Notes: a model not told the origin generated them from the letters alone. Shown: positions 1 through 7,916, counted from the stretch's first letter. The stretch: 11,875 nucleotides of DNA from Bacteroidia bacterium (GCA_020848595.1 JADLHV010000076.1:1-11875); one strand, 5' to 3'. Translations and numbers: made by a program.

Positions 1-159
1 CAAACATGTGTAGTGCTAGACTCTAATGATTCGTGTTGTAGTGCTCGAATTGAATGTTTACGTAAATAGATGCTTTGGATCTAAATTGAGAATAGAGTTT
101 TTAGTGCTCATTCTGGGTATTATATAATTTACAACAGCAGTCTGAAATGGCGCCCGGTA
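1..159. repeat. Direct repeat, unit 1 of a ~159-bp period
   Basis: This unit aligns with the sequence starting at 160. Positions 1-69 match 160-228 without gaps at 56 of 69 bases, and 70-108 match 229-266 with three small gaps. The heptamer TAGTGCT occurs at 11-17, 39-45 and 102-108, at the same offsets as in unit 2. The tail (about 131-159) has no clear partner inside the window. No start codon opens a credible gene here. The left boundary is unknown because the window begins at the first aligned base, so more copies may lie outside. The function is not recognised; candidates are a dispersed intergenic repeat family or a protein or RNA binding array. Confidence 0.85.
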
Positions 160-290
160 CAAATAGGTGTAGTGCTTGAATATAAAGATTCTTGTTGCAG
201 TGCTCGGGTTGAATGTGAGCGTAAATAGATGTTTAGGATCTCAAATCAGATTAGAGTTTTAGTGCTTCTATCTTATTATATAAAAATACC
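160..290. repeat. Direct repeat, unit 2, running into the 3' end of the T9SS cargo gene
   Basis: This is the second copy of the repeat. The heptamer is at 170-176, 198-204 (as CAGTGCT) and 260-266. The last heptamer lies directly beyond the stop codon (268-270) of the minus-strand gene. Similarity seems to continue weakly into that gene's last codons: both units share the 10-mer TATTATATAA, at 118-127 and 274-283. This right-hand part needs gaps, so the end at about 290 is approximate. The last few codons of the gene may therefore be part of the repeated sequence. Confidence 0.75.
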
Positions 291-3200
291 CTCTTTGGTA
301 ACGCCAAGGTGTTTTCTTTCCTTTGTATCGTATGACGTATACATAGTAATCGTTCGGACAATAATTACCGCCATATCGCCCATCCCATCCCTGTTTTGGG
401 TCGTCGGTTTCAAAGACTTTCTCTCCCCACCTATTATATATTTGAATGTTGGCTTTTGTTACTGAACCTGACTCGATCTTAAAGACATCATTACTGCCAT
501 CGTCGTTGGGTGAAAATGCATTCGGTATAAATAAGGCTACTGTATCCAAAACACAAACATTGAGTTTGAAACTATCTGTACATCCTCCATCGTTACTTAT
601 AATTAATCGAATGGTATATTGATCGGAATCTCCTGGATAAGTATGTCCCGGATTGATATTAGGGTCGTATGCCTGCTGGGTACCATCGCCATACGTCCAA
701 ATTCCATTTGTGCCTCCTTCACTTAAATTAATAATTTGTATCGTTGGATTGTTGCTATATATACATTGGCCCGATGGTGAAATTGCAAAATATGCTCGAA
801 TACGCGGATAGCCCGGAATGGTGGCAAACGTATCATATGTACAACCTGTTTGGGTATTCGTGACTTTCACTTTATACGTGGTTCCAACATTTGCCGATAT
901 AGAAGCTGTAGTCTGCTGTGGAATAGTATTCCATACATACGTATAAGAACCTGGGGCATTCATGGTTAAATTGGCTGTACCTTTATTACCATAACAGTTT
1001 ATTGCACTCGTTGTAACACTTCCATACAATTGCGGATGCACATATAATTGCGCAATTCTAACAATTGAATCGCTGCATCCATCTTTTAATACGACTCTAT
1101 AATTGGTCGATTTTTTTGGGAAAGTATAGACATTTTGAACATTGTATTCGCCAGAACTCCACTTAATATTATAAGTTCCCGAACCGCCATTTATTAATGT
1201 ACTTAATGTTATTGGTGTTCCTATACAAATGGTATCTTTACTTATAGTTAGAGACATCCTTAAAGTATCTGCTATATCTAAGTTAAAACTTGTTTGATGA
1301 ACACATTTTCCTGTTCCGACTTTATAGGTTATGGTATGATTGCCTGTACCTGCCCATTTGGGATTAAAAACTGTATCTACTATACCCACGCCTGTTAAAA
1401 CACCACCTTTGGGCGATAATGTTAAGGGTATTGCAGTATCTCTCAAGCAATAATTTGCAATCAATCCATTTAACTTGGCTACTGGCAATGGATTGACTTT
1501 AATTATAACCGTATCGGTACATTTTCCTGCTTGATTAAAGTAAATTTTATGGGTTCCAACACCGGCAGTTGCTGGATTAAAAACCCCAGAAGAATGAATG
1601 ATTCCTTTTCCACTAAACACCCCAGCGCCCGCTCCATTAAATAAAGTAAAGGCATTATCTGCTATACATGCACTCGTATCTTTTTGGATATTAGCTCGAG
1701 GATACACATAAATAATCATTGTATCCTTACAGCCATTTCCGTCGGCAATAATTTGATTATATGTACCTCGTCCGGCAAGAGCTGGATTAAATTTCTGATT
1801 ATAGACCGTAGTACCAACAATACCAGAACTACCAGTGAAAAGTAAGTTCCATGGATCGTTGAGTAAATATTGATAGCGCATAAAATAGGCAGTATCACTA
1901 ACACAATTTTTAACCATATCCTTAAATAAATTAGTGTATCTTAAATACATAATCTTAGAATCGGTACAACCATTTGGAGCCGTGTAAATCAAAGTTGAAG
2001 CAGCATACGTTACTTTACCCGGCACTTGAAACGAATCTGCATCAAATATCCCTGCAATTGGGTCAACAATTCCTTTACCAGACCAAAGACCACCAGAAGG
2101 CAAACCAGCAGGTAATACTCTTTGACCCGCATCTGGACATGCTATTTCGTCCCATCGTGCGTCTACATCTTGAATGGTTCTTTTTAAAGTGTCTTTACAT
2201 CCATTAATTGTATAGATATATTGTTTATTGCCTGCTCCGGCCAAATTTGGATTATTTATACCCAAACGCGAATTAGTAATATTAGGTCCACTCCAAGTAC
2301 CACCTTTAGGCGAAAACTTTAATGTATCAGCTGTTTTTGATTTACAAATAGTATCGAAGTGATTAGGTAATATTATTCCATCGATATTGATAGTTTTATT
2401 ACTAGTACAGCCATTCCATGTATAAGTTACAACAAAAGACCCCGATGTGCTAGGTGGAGTAATTAATCCAGCAGAAGTAATATTTGGACCCGACCAAGTA
2501 CCTCCTACTGGCGAAAAATTAGTTACCATAAAAGGCGAAGAACCAGGACAAGCAGCATTAGGACTACCGGCGTTAATTGCTCTAACATTAATTTTAACTG
2601 AGTCGGAGCACGAACCGATAGTGTAATAGACTGTTGCAATACCTGCTCCTGCTGCACTTGGACTAAACGTACCTAAATTAGCATCGATAATGCCATTACC
2701 AGACCAAGTACCACCGGCAGGACTAGCACTTAAATTAAAGGGCGAATTAGATTGACAAACAGTGGTATCATTTTGTGCTACAGGCGGGTCAGCGACTTGA
2801 ATATCGACCGTGTCTAAACCTGGCACCGAAACACCATCATTTACTTGCAAAATATAGCGTGTATCAACAAGAGGACAAACCGTTTTAGGCGGTGCACCAG
2901 TTAAGCTACCCGAAAGCCAAGTATATGAATAATTCGTACTATTTCCACCTGTTACAGTTGCGGTAAGATTAGCACAACTACCCTTACAAATAAGATATTT
3001 ATTCGATTTCAAATCGACTAAAATTGGACAATTACTTATTTTAAAATTCAACTTGGCATTAATCGTCCAAACACTATCGCAAGCATCTTTGAAAGAAGAA
3101 GTAAAGTCGAGTAAATAATTACCACTTTTATTTAAACCAGAAGCAAACGTTACATCAAAAGTATTGGTTTCATTTTTAGAATCACAATTAATGGCAGTCA

Positions 3201-3798
3201 CCGAAGATACTGCAGTTGACAGAGTTCCAGTTAATTTAAAATTCGAAGCTTTTACAGAATCACAATTAAACTTCTGGTCTAAAGTCACTCTAATTTTATT
3301 CGTATTACAATCAGGGTCAGCAATAGCAGTAAATTTAGGTTGAGGCACAGAAGTAATTTTAGCTTCCCAATCTAAATCCCATCCATCGCAAACAATATTA
3401 GCATCTGAGTGAAAATAAAAAGTGATACACGTATCAGAAGTAGTAATAGAAATAGGCGAATTTATTGTACCAGTATAAGTTCTAATGAGCGTACCAGTTG
3501 TATCTGCACCTTTATAAACCTTTAAAAAATCAGATACACTTTCGGAACAAAAAGCCCCATTAAATTTAACCGTTATAGTACTTGCCCCTTTAACACAAAC
3601 AGTGAATTTATAATTTTCGTTATTGGCATATTTTTTAGGCGATGACAGGTTGCCTTCACTATCAGTCAATTTCCCTTTACAAGCATATACCTTAGCATTA
3701 CCCATCTTATAGGTTGTCTGTGCAAAAGCATTCTGCACTATTCCCAAAATGAAAATAGTCAACAGAGTTAACTTAAATTTTGCACAGAAACACTTCAT
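268..3798 (-). CDS. Large secreted CUB/PKD repeat protein with T9SS type B sorting domain
   Basis: A 1176-residue exported protein, probably anchored on or released from the cell surface by the type IX secretion system. A signal peptide covers about residues 1-26 (ending AFA before QTT). A CUB-like domain spans about 37-148, with cysteines at 40, 68, 84, 124 and 137. From about 345 to 840 there are seven repeats of 67-82 residues built on GG-x-W-S-G-x-x-I, with the core aromatic at W365, W435, W502, W572, F654 and F728, and L801 in the last copy. Each repeat ends in a GC-x-D or similar motif. A PKD-like domain follows (about 1003-1082, core WTYGDGT), then the gliding-motility-type C-terminal domain (about 1087-1176) with IPNAFSPNDDG, YNRWGEKVFE and a GWDG motif. 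The start overlaps the upstream lipoprotein stop as ATGA. It is the last gene of the operon. The ligand is unknown; adhesion or matrix binding is inference. Confidence 0.95.
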   Translation of the reverse strand: MKCFCAKFKLTLLTIFILGIVQNAFAQTTYKMGNAKVYACKGKLTDSEGNLSSPKKYANNENYKFTVCVKGASTITVKFNGAFCSESVSDFLKVYKGADTTGTLIRTYTGTINSPISITTSDTCITFYFHSDANIVCDGWDLDWEAKITSVPQPKFTAIADPDCNTNKIRVTLDQKFNCDSVKASNFKLTGTLSTAVSSVTAINCDSKNETNTFDVTFASGLNKSGNYLLDFTSSFKDACDSVWTINAKLNFKISNCPILVDLKSNKYLICKGSCANLTATVTGGNSTNYSYTWLSGSLTGAPPKTVCPLVDTRYILQVNDGVSVPGLDTVDIQVADPPVAQNDTTVCQSNSPFNLSASPAGGTWSGNGIIDANLGTFSPSAAGAGIATVYYTIGSCSDSVKINVRAINAGSPNAACPGSSPFMVTNFSPVGGTWSGPNITSAGLITPPSTSGSFVVTYTWNGCTSNKTINIDGIILPNHFDTICKSKTADTLKFSPKGGTWSGPNITNSRLGINNPNLAGAGNKQYIYTINGCKDTLKRTIQDVDARWDEIACPDAGQRVLPAGLPSGGLWSGKGIVDPIAGIFDADSFQVPGKVTYAASTLIYTAPNGCTDSKIMYLRYTNLFKDMVKNCVSDTAYFMRYQYLLNDPWNLLFTGSSGIVGTTVYNQKFNPALAGRGTYNQIIADGNGCKDTMIIYVYPRANIQKDTSACIADNAFTLFNGAGAGVFSGKGIIHSSGVFNPATAGVGTHKIYFNQAGKCTDTVIIKVNPLPVAKLNGLIANYCLRDTAIPLTLSPKGGVLTGVGIVDTVFNPKWAGTGNHTITYKVGTGKCVHQTSFNLDIADTLRMSLTISKDTICIGTPITLSTLINGGSGTYNIKWSSGEYNVQNVYTFPKKSTNYRVVLKDGCSDSIVRIAQLYVHPQLYGSVTTSAINCYGNKGTANLTMNAPGSYTYVWNTIPQQTTASISANVGTTYKVKVTNTQTGCTYDTFATIPGYPRIRAYFAISPSGQCIYSNNPTIQIINLSEGGTNGIWTYGDGTQQAYDPNINPGHTYPGDSDQYTIRLIISNDGGCTDSFKLNVCVLDTVALFIPNAFSPNDDGSNDVFKIESGSVTKANIQIYNRWGEKVFETDDPKQGWDGRYGGNYCPNDYYVYVIRYKGKKTPWRYQRGYFYIIR

Positions 3799-4232
3799 TT
3801 CGTAATAGTAATTTCAGGTGTATTAATGGTATTACTCCAATGACCAGCCTTATCTTTAAGTTGAATATCAAATCTAGTTATTTCATTAGCGCCCGATCCC
3901 AATAAGAATGTATTTTTCAATTGCACTGCTATTTGACCATTGATATTTATTCCAGAGCCTGGAGGAGCTAAAGGTTGAACAAAATAATAATCCGCTTCTG
4001 CTAATCGTCTATCTTTAATTTTTAAATCGTTAATATCTGGATTGTCTTGACCAATATCACCATCCGCATCTTGATAACTAATAATTATCGTTAAACTATC
4101 TTTAAACTCTTTTAATTCGGTAGCACTAACACTAACTATTTGTATACTTGGCGCCGATCCCGTTTTACTATCTTTACTACAAGACAAGGCAGTTACCATT
4201 AGAATGAATATATAAACCTTTGAACTTTTCAT
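3795..4232 (-). CDS. Small Ig-like lipoprotein
   Basis: A 145-residue predicted lipoprotein. The N-terminus is a short lipoprotein signal with lipobox ALSC and acylated Cys18, followed by KDSK. The rest looks like a single beta-rich domain. It contains an acidic stretch YQDADGDIGQDNPDIND (about 53-69) that resembles Ca-binding DxDxD loops, and a final strand region with IQLKDKAGHWSN, a pattern often seen in Ig-like lipoproteins of Bacteroidota. It lies 1 nt after the cytochrome-like lipoprotein gene and its stop overlaps the start of the large T9SS cargo (ATGA), suggesting translational coupling with that protein. A role as periplasmic or outer-membrane partner of the cargo is inference; no enzymatic motif is visible. 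Confidence 0.88.
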   Translation of the reverse strand: MKSSKVYIFILMVTALSCSKDSKTGSAPSIQIVSVSATELKEFKDSLTIIISYQDADGDIGQDNPDINDLKIKDRRLAEADYYFVQPLAPPGSGININGQIAVQLKNTFLLGSGANEITRFDIQLKDKAGHWSNTINTPEITITK

Positions 4233-4233
4233 A

Positions 4234-5175
4234 TTAATTCAATCTAATGGCGAAATATTTTTTAAAATTAAAAGGGGCATTACTAGAAGGAATAAAAACT
4301 GGGTCATTAACATTATCGGTTGTTTCAGTTCGTATCCAGAGCACATCACCAGAGAGACCAATATCGGCGACATTCACTGTAATAGAGTGCCAATAATCAA
4401 TATTTTCTCCACTAACACCAGTAGTATTATAAGGCGAAGTTTCGGTGATTAGATTCATTGTAGTAGAATCATATTGATAAGGATTAAGAGTAAAATTAAT
4501 CGTACTTAAACCAAAATTCTTTACTGCAGTTTTATCATCGAGATAAGCCACCATAATTTTTATAGTAGAGACACCTGCGGGCACTGTAACAGGATTGTAA
4601 CCAGTGTGAGGCAAAGGAGTAGGAGCTCCATCAGCAAAAACGATTAAGCCCCCTAATTGAGGTGTAAAATCTAAAGCTTCAGGACTATTTCCAAATTGAT
4701 CTTTAGCTCCATTATTTATCCAGTCTGTAATATCTTGAATATACAGATCCTTTTTAGCATTCCAATCACTTTCAGGATCTACCGATAGCGGCATTTTACC
4801 TTGAGAGCCTGGAATAAACTCTTTAATTCTATGCAAAATCATGCTATTTCCAGCATTACTAGGCACAACACGACGCGAAAATTGAGGATTATTTGGGTCG
4901 GTATTTGTGCTCATTCTATTGATTAAAGAATTATAAGAACTTTCAATCGTTCGGAAATCAGGTTCGAAATTCCCATCATGACAACCACTATTAGAACAAG
5001 TAGGTTTAAAAATATTTTTATGTAATCCCTCTCTGGTTTTAGGGTCAATTGGTTTATCAACTACAACTGGATTTTTAGATCCATCTTTCCAATCATCATA
5101 GGGATTATCACTGCCCTTTTTCTTACAAGCAACAACCAATAAAAGTCCTAGGCAAATAGTTAGAATTTTTCTCAT
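4234..5175 (-). CDS. Lipoprotein with cytochrome-c-like CX4CH domain
   Basis: A 313-residue predicted lipoprotein with lipobox VVAC (acylated Cys17) followed by KKKGSDNPYDD, a charged stretch like those near the N-terminus of Bacteroidota surface lipoproteins. Residues about 48-160 resemble a class I cytochrome c. Cys60-x4-Cys65-His66 is a possible heme attachment site with four rather than two intervening residues. Met128 in GKMPLS is a plausible distal ligand, and the segment ends with the helix-like ITDWINNGAKD that often closes such domains. The C-terminal half (about 165-313) is beta-rich and unrecognised. Its start overlaps the stop of the DUF1501-like gene as ATGA. It may carry heme and pass electrons in the envelope, but the wide CX4CH spacing means heme binding is unproven; the cysteines could instead form a disulfide. 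Confidence 0.88.
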   Translation of the reverse strand: MRKILTICLGLLLVVACKKKGSDNPYDDWKDGSKNPVVVDKPIDPKTREGLHKNIFKPTCSNSGCHDGNFEPDFRTIESSYNSLINRMSTNTDPNNPQFSRRVVPSNAGNSMILHRIKEFIPGSQGKMPLSVDPESDWNAKKDLYIQDITDWINNGAKDQFGNSPEALDFTPQLGGLIVFADGAPTPLPHTGYNPVTVPAGVSTIKIMVAYLDDKTAVKNFGLSTINFTLNPYQYDSTTMNLITETSPYNTTGVSGENIDYWHSITVNVADIGLSGDVLWIRTETTDNVNDPVFIPSSNAPFNFKKYFAIRLN

Positions 5176-6512
5176 ATTCTATCAAATAAACTTTTAGCTT
5201 CAGGATCAATTAAACCAGCCGATTTCACTTCATCTTTATACCCTAAAATATCGGCAATAGTTAAGTTAAAATCTGTCACTTTACCGATAGGATTAGATTC
5301 ACTTCCAATCATCAAATTAGAAGGCACATTCATTCCAACCATACCACCAAAAACTCTCAAAGAATTAGAATCACCATGATCGTAACCATACCAATCATTT
5401 TCATCTTGAATAGGATTATGTTGTAAATTTCTACCACATTCAGGCACATAGAGCATAATAGATTTTCCGCTCATTTCGGGGATTTGAGTTTGAATATAAT
5501 TCCATAAGAAACCCATAGCATGATCGGCCCTATGCATAGCTTGAAGATAGCCTGTAAAATTGCTATGACAACCATCTATATTACTGAGATTAACGACCAA
5601 TAATTTAGGTTTAAACACCCTTAACACTTCGGCAGCATATCCAATTGTTTGACCATCGCCACCAGAAACAGGCGGCATAGGAATTTGTCCAGCAGCTTGT
5701 CTTTGAAACGTATTATTTATAAACTCCTTAATTTTCGTTCTTTCATCATCAGTATTTTTAACACCAGGCATCTCCCCTTTTTTAATATTGAAAGTATTAT
5801 CGAGGAAATTTTTCATTTTATACATTGGCTCTAACTCCTCTTGCGGATGATAGATTTTTGCATTTGCTAAAGTAGCCGAGCCATCACCACCAAAAGTAAT
5901 ACCTGGAGCAAAAAAATTAGCGCCATATTCGAGACCAAAATCGGGGTGTTTACTAGAATTTAATAAAGGAATAGAATTAGAAATTGTATTTCCAATAAAC
6001 CAAACATCTGTTGCTTTATAACCACCAAAGCGGCGTGCATATTCGAAAACAGTAGGGTTAATTGGACGCACTTTTAAGCCTTGCCCTTCGACTCTACTAC
6101 CAGTAATTAAAGAATTCCATCCTCCATAATGACCACCAGAAATTGCCCTCATTTCGGCAAACAAAGTGCCTTGCAATTGTAAAGATTGAGAGAGTAATTT
6201 TGGTATAGGTTGACTTCCATTAGGTTGACCAGAAGGCGTTGTACCATAAGCAATTTTAGAAGCAGGAGCAGCACCTTCGAGCATATTATAAAGAATATTC
6301 CCTTCAATATTATAACCTTGACTATCGGCTAGGTAACGTTGTAAAATCGAATCTTGTTGACGTAAACCACCACCAAACATTACAAACACAACATGATCTG
6401 CCTTGGGAACATTGGTTCGGGCAAATAAGCGACCAGAAGGAATGATGTAAGGTAAAACCAATCCACCAGCAGTAAGAGCGGCAGTATGTTTAACAAATTG
6501 TCTTCTTTTCAT
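5172..6512 (-). CDS. Tat-exported DUF1501-like (alkaline-phosphatase-superfamily) protein
   Basis: A 446-residue protein with a twin-arginine signal: RR at 3-4 in KRRQFVKH, then a hydrophobic stretch to about residue 30. It is therefore predicted to be folded before export. The body matches the pattern of DUF1501 proteins, relatives of sulfatases and alkaline phosphatases. It has an early strand VVFVMFGGG (41-49) followed by D54, GGHYGGWNSLITG (126-138), D313-x-x-H316, PECGR (357-361, where the family usually has EFGR) and YDHGDSNSLRVFGG (377-390). D378-H379 and D313/H316 resemble the paired Asp/His metal ligands of the superfamily. The usual residues after the GG nucleophile region are replaced by GLRQQD, so catalysis is uncertain. 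There is no C-terminal T9SS sorting domain, so a periplasmic location is likely. The substrate is unknown. Confidence 0.9.
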   Translation of the reverse strand: MKRRQFVKHTAALTAGGLVLPYIIPSGRLFARTNVPKADHVVFVMFGGGLRQQDSILQRYLADSQGYNIEGNILYNMLEGAAPASKIAYGTTPSGQPNGSQPIPKLLSQSLQLQGTLFAEMRAISGGHYGGWNSLITGSRVEGQGLKVRPINPTVFEYARRFGGYKATDVWFIGNTISNSIPLLNSSKHPDFGLEYGANFFAPGITFGGDGSATLANAKIYHPQEELEPMYKMKNFLDNTFNIKKGEMPGVKNTDDERTKIKEFINNTFQRQAAGQIPMPPVSGGDGQTIGYAAEVLRVFKPKLLVVNLSNIDGCHSNFTGYLQAMHRADHAMGFLWNYIQTQIPEMSGKSIMLYVPECGRNLQHNPIQDENDWYGYDHGDSNSLRVFGGMVGMNVPSNLMIGSESNPIGKVTDFNLTIADILGYKDEVKSAGLIDPEAKSLFDRI

Positions 6513-6523
6513 GTTATTTGTGT

Positions 6524-7024
6524 TTAATAGAACATGTATTCATCGGACGCTGCAAAAGCAGTATACACAAGTTCGGGTCTAAAATTAGGGTTAGATTTAT
6601 TAGCGTTAATAAAATTGATGAACCAAGTTCTTTCAGCTTGAGTAGGTCGTCTAATAAAAAAACGAACATACGTTTCTTCAACAAAACGTTCTGTAGAATC
6701 AATCATCATAGTTCGAGATGGCAATCTAACTGCCGAGCTATTCATATAATTACTGATTATAACTTCATTGATTAGTGTCTTATCACCACAGCTTTGAATC
6801 ACCCTATCTAAGCGCGTTAGTTCATTTATAGAAGAAGGCTTTTGAAATAAATTGGTAGACAAAATACTATGAAACTCGATATTAGATTTACTTTTATCCT
6901 TATTGAGATTATCGCCGTTAGAAGGCACTTGTACAACTTGGTACTTAGCCTCATTTTTCTTACAGGCTATAATAGCCAAAGACATAGAAACGAAAATCCA
7001 GATTTTAGAAATGTGCATATTCAT
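6524..7024 (-). CDS. Small lipoprotein with one DUF4214-like repeat
   Basis: A 166-residue predicted lipoprotein with lipobox AIIAC (acylated Cys21) followed by KKNEAK. The first half is low in recognisable features. The C-terminal 53 residues (114-166) carry FVEETYVRFFIRRPTQAER, then a helix-like stretch and AFAASDEYMFY. This pattern resembles DUF4214 (LLGREP ... SDEF) and the first part of DUF1549, and it repeats a motif found in the upstream lipoprotein. The first codon lies inside the upstream gene, giving a 20-nt overlap. A second in-frame ATG at 7018 would shorten the protein by two residues and the overlap to 14 nt; the sequence does not decide between them. The stop is 11 nt before the DUF1501-like gene. 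Function unknown; a companion of the upstream lipoprotein is likely. Confidence 0.87.
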   Translation of the reverse strand: MNMHISKIWIFVSMSLAIIACKKNEAKYQVVQVPSNGDNLNKDKSKSNIEFHSILSTNLFQKPSSINELTRLDRVIQSCGDKTLINEVIISNYMNSSAVRLPSRTMMIDSTERFVEETYVRFFIRRPTQAERTWFINFINANKSNPNFRPELVYTAFAASDEYMFY

Positions 7025-7916
7025 CGGTTGCTAAAATATTAGTTTGTACTTCTTGAAAATCTTGGTTTAAAAAATAAACTTGAACTAAATTATAAGATTC
7101 TTGAGTTGTTGGTTCTCTACCAACGAGTGTTAAATAAGCCCATTTAACCATGCCCTCGTAGAATTCGCGAGAGGACACCAGCATTTGGCAATAATCGGGT
7201 TTAGTAGAAGCATACATTCCAAATAAGGCACCACCCTTCCCTTTTTCGATTATGTTATAAGCAATATCAAATTCATCGCGCGTAGGAAAACGAAAAAACA
7301 AATCGTCGAAAGAAGCATTAACAAAATTAAGCGAGTTCATATTGATAACATCATAAATAGGGTTATAGAGCATTCGGGCATACATTTCCCCTAAACTAAT
7401 CAAACCAAATTGATATTCACGCCTTGACTTAATAACGTTTTTGCATCTATCTATTGTTGCCATAGCCGAATAAACGCCAATAGAATCGCCATTCAAACGA
7501 GAGACTTTAAGCCCAAATTCAGAAATACCTATTTGTTGGTAAAAATCAGCATCGGCGGCTCCCTCTAACAATCTAGCTTTAGCTAAATCGTATAACCGTT
7601 GATAGTAAGCCTGCTTGTAAGAAGAATCACCGACAACAAAAGAAGAATCCGTCATTAAGCGACGAATCATATTTTTTCGAGACTCATAGGATAAATCGCC
7701 ATCCCTTAAAAGATTAAGATCTCTACTAGCTTCCGCATCTAGAGGTTCGCGACCTAACAAATCGATATAGACCCTATTGATATAATTTTCGACCTTAACC
7801 GTTGAGACATCGGTATAAGATTTTGGAACATTATTAGGATAAGTATCTTCCTTTGATTTGCAAGATACCGATAATAATAAACATAAATAGAGAATGGAAA
7901 GTAGATTTCTCACCAT
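7005..7916 (-). CDS. Lipoprotein with DUF1549/DUF4214-like repeats
   Basis: A 303-residue predicted lipoprotein and first gene of the six-gene operon. The ATG at 7916 is preferred over the in-frame TTG at 7922 because it gives a compact signal peptide with lipobox SVSC and acylated Cys19. Residues 42-63 (YINRVYIDLLGREPLDAEA) resemble the opening of DUF1549 (RRVYLDLTGLPPT) and of DUF4214. The same theme, x-L-x-x-R-x-P-T-x-x-E, returns at about 204-215 (DLFFRFPTRDEF) and 259-273 (WAYLTLVGREPTTQE). The protein ends ATDEYAHF, like the end of its downstream neighbour. It therefore looks like a set of short helical repeats. The gene is preceded by a perfect TAnnTTTG box 33 nt upstream. No catalytic residues are obvious. 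A scaffold or partner of the DUF1501-like protein is inferred from gene order. Confidence 0.88.
   Translation of the reverse strand: MVRNLLSILYLCLLLSVSCKSKEDTYPNNVPKSYTDVSTVKVENYINRVYIDLLGREPLDAEASRDLNLLRDGDLSYESRKNMIRRLMTDSSFVVGDSSYKQAYYQRLYDLAKARLLEGAADADFYQQIGISEFGLKVSRLNGDSIGVYSAMATIDRCKNVIKSRREYQFGLISLGEMYARMLYNPIYDVINMNSLNFVNASFDDLFFRFPTRDEFDIAYNIIEKGKGGALFGMYASTKPDYCQMLVSSREFYEGMVKWAYLTLVGREPTTQESYNLVQVYFLNQDFQEVQTNILATDEYAHF

Noticed and set aside
85..228. Plus-strand open frame within the repeat
   Set aside because: It has no ATG between the stops at 82-84 and 226-228, and no credible start signal.
11..266. CRISPR array or integron attC sites
   Set aside because: The repeated heptamer is too short and its spacing is irregular (28, 63, 68). 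The spacers themselves are conserved between units, unlike CRISPR. No cas genes, integrase or attC core sites are seen.
229..465. Plus-strand open frame of 78 codons
   Set aside because: It starts in the repeat and lies mainly antisense to the well-supported sorting domain; its product shows no family features.
5649..5834. Short open frames antisense to or out of frame with operon genes (also near 1716-1904, 1974-2207, 6514-6775 and 10499-10699)
   Set aside because: All lie within strongly supported genes in other frames and show no signal peptide, domain or start context of their own.
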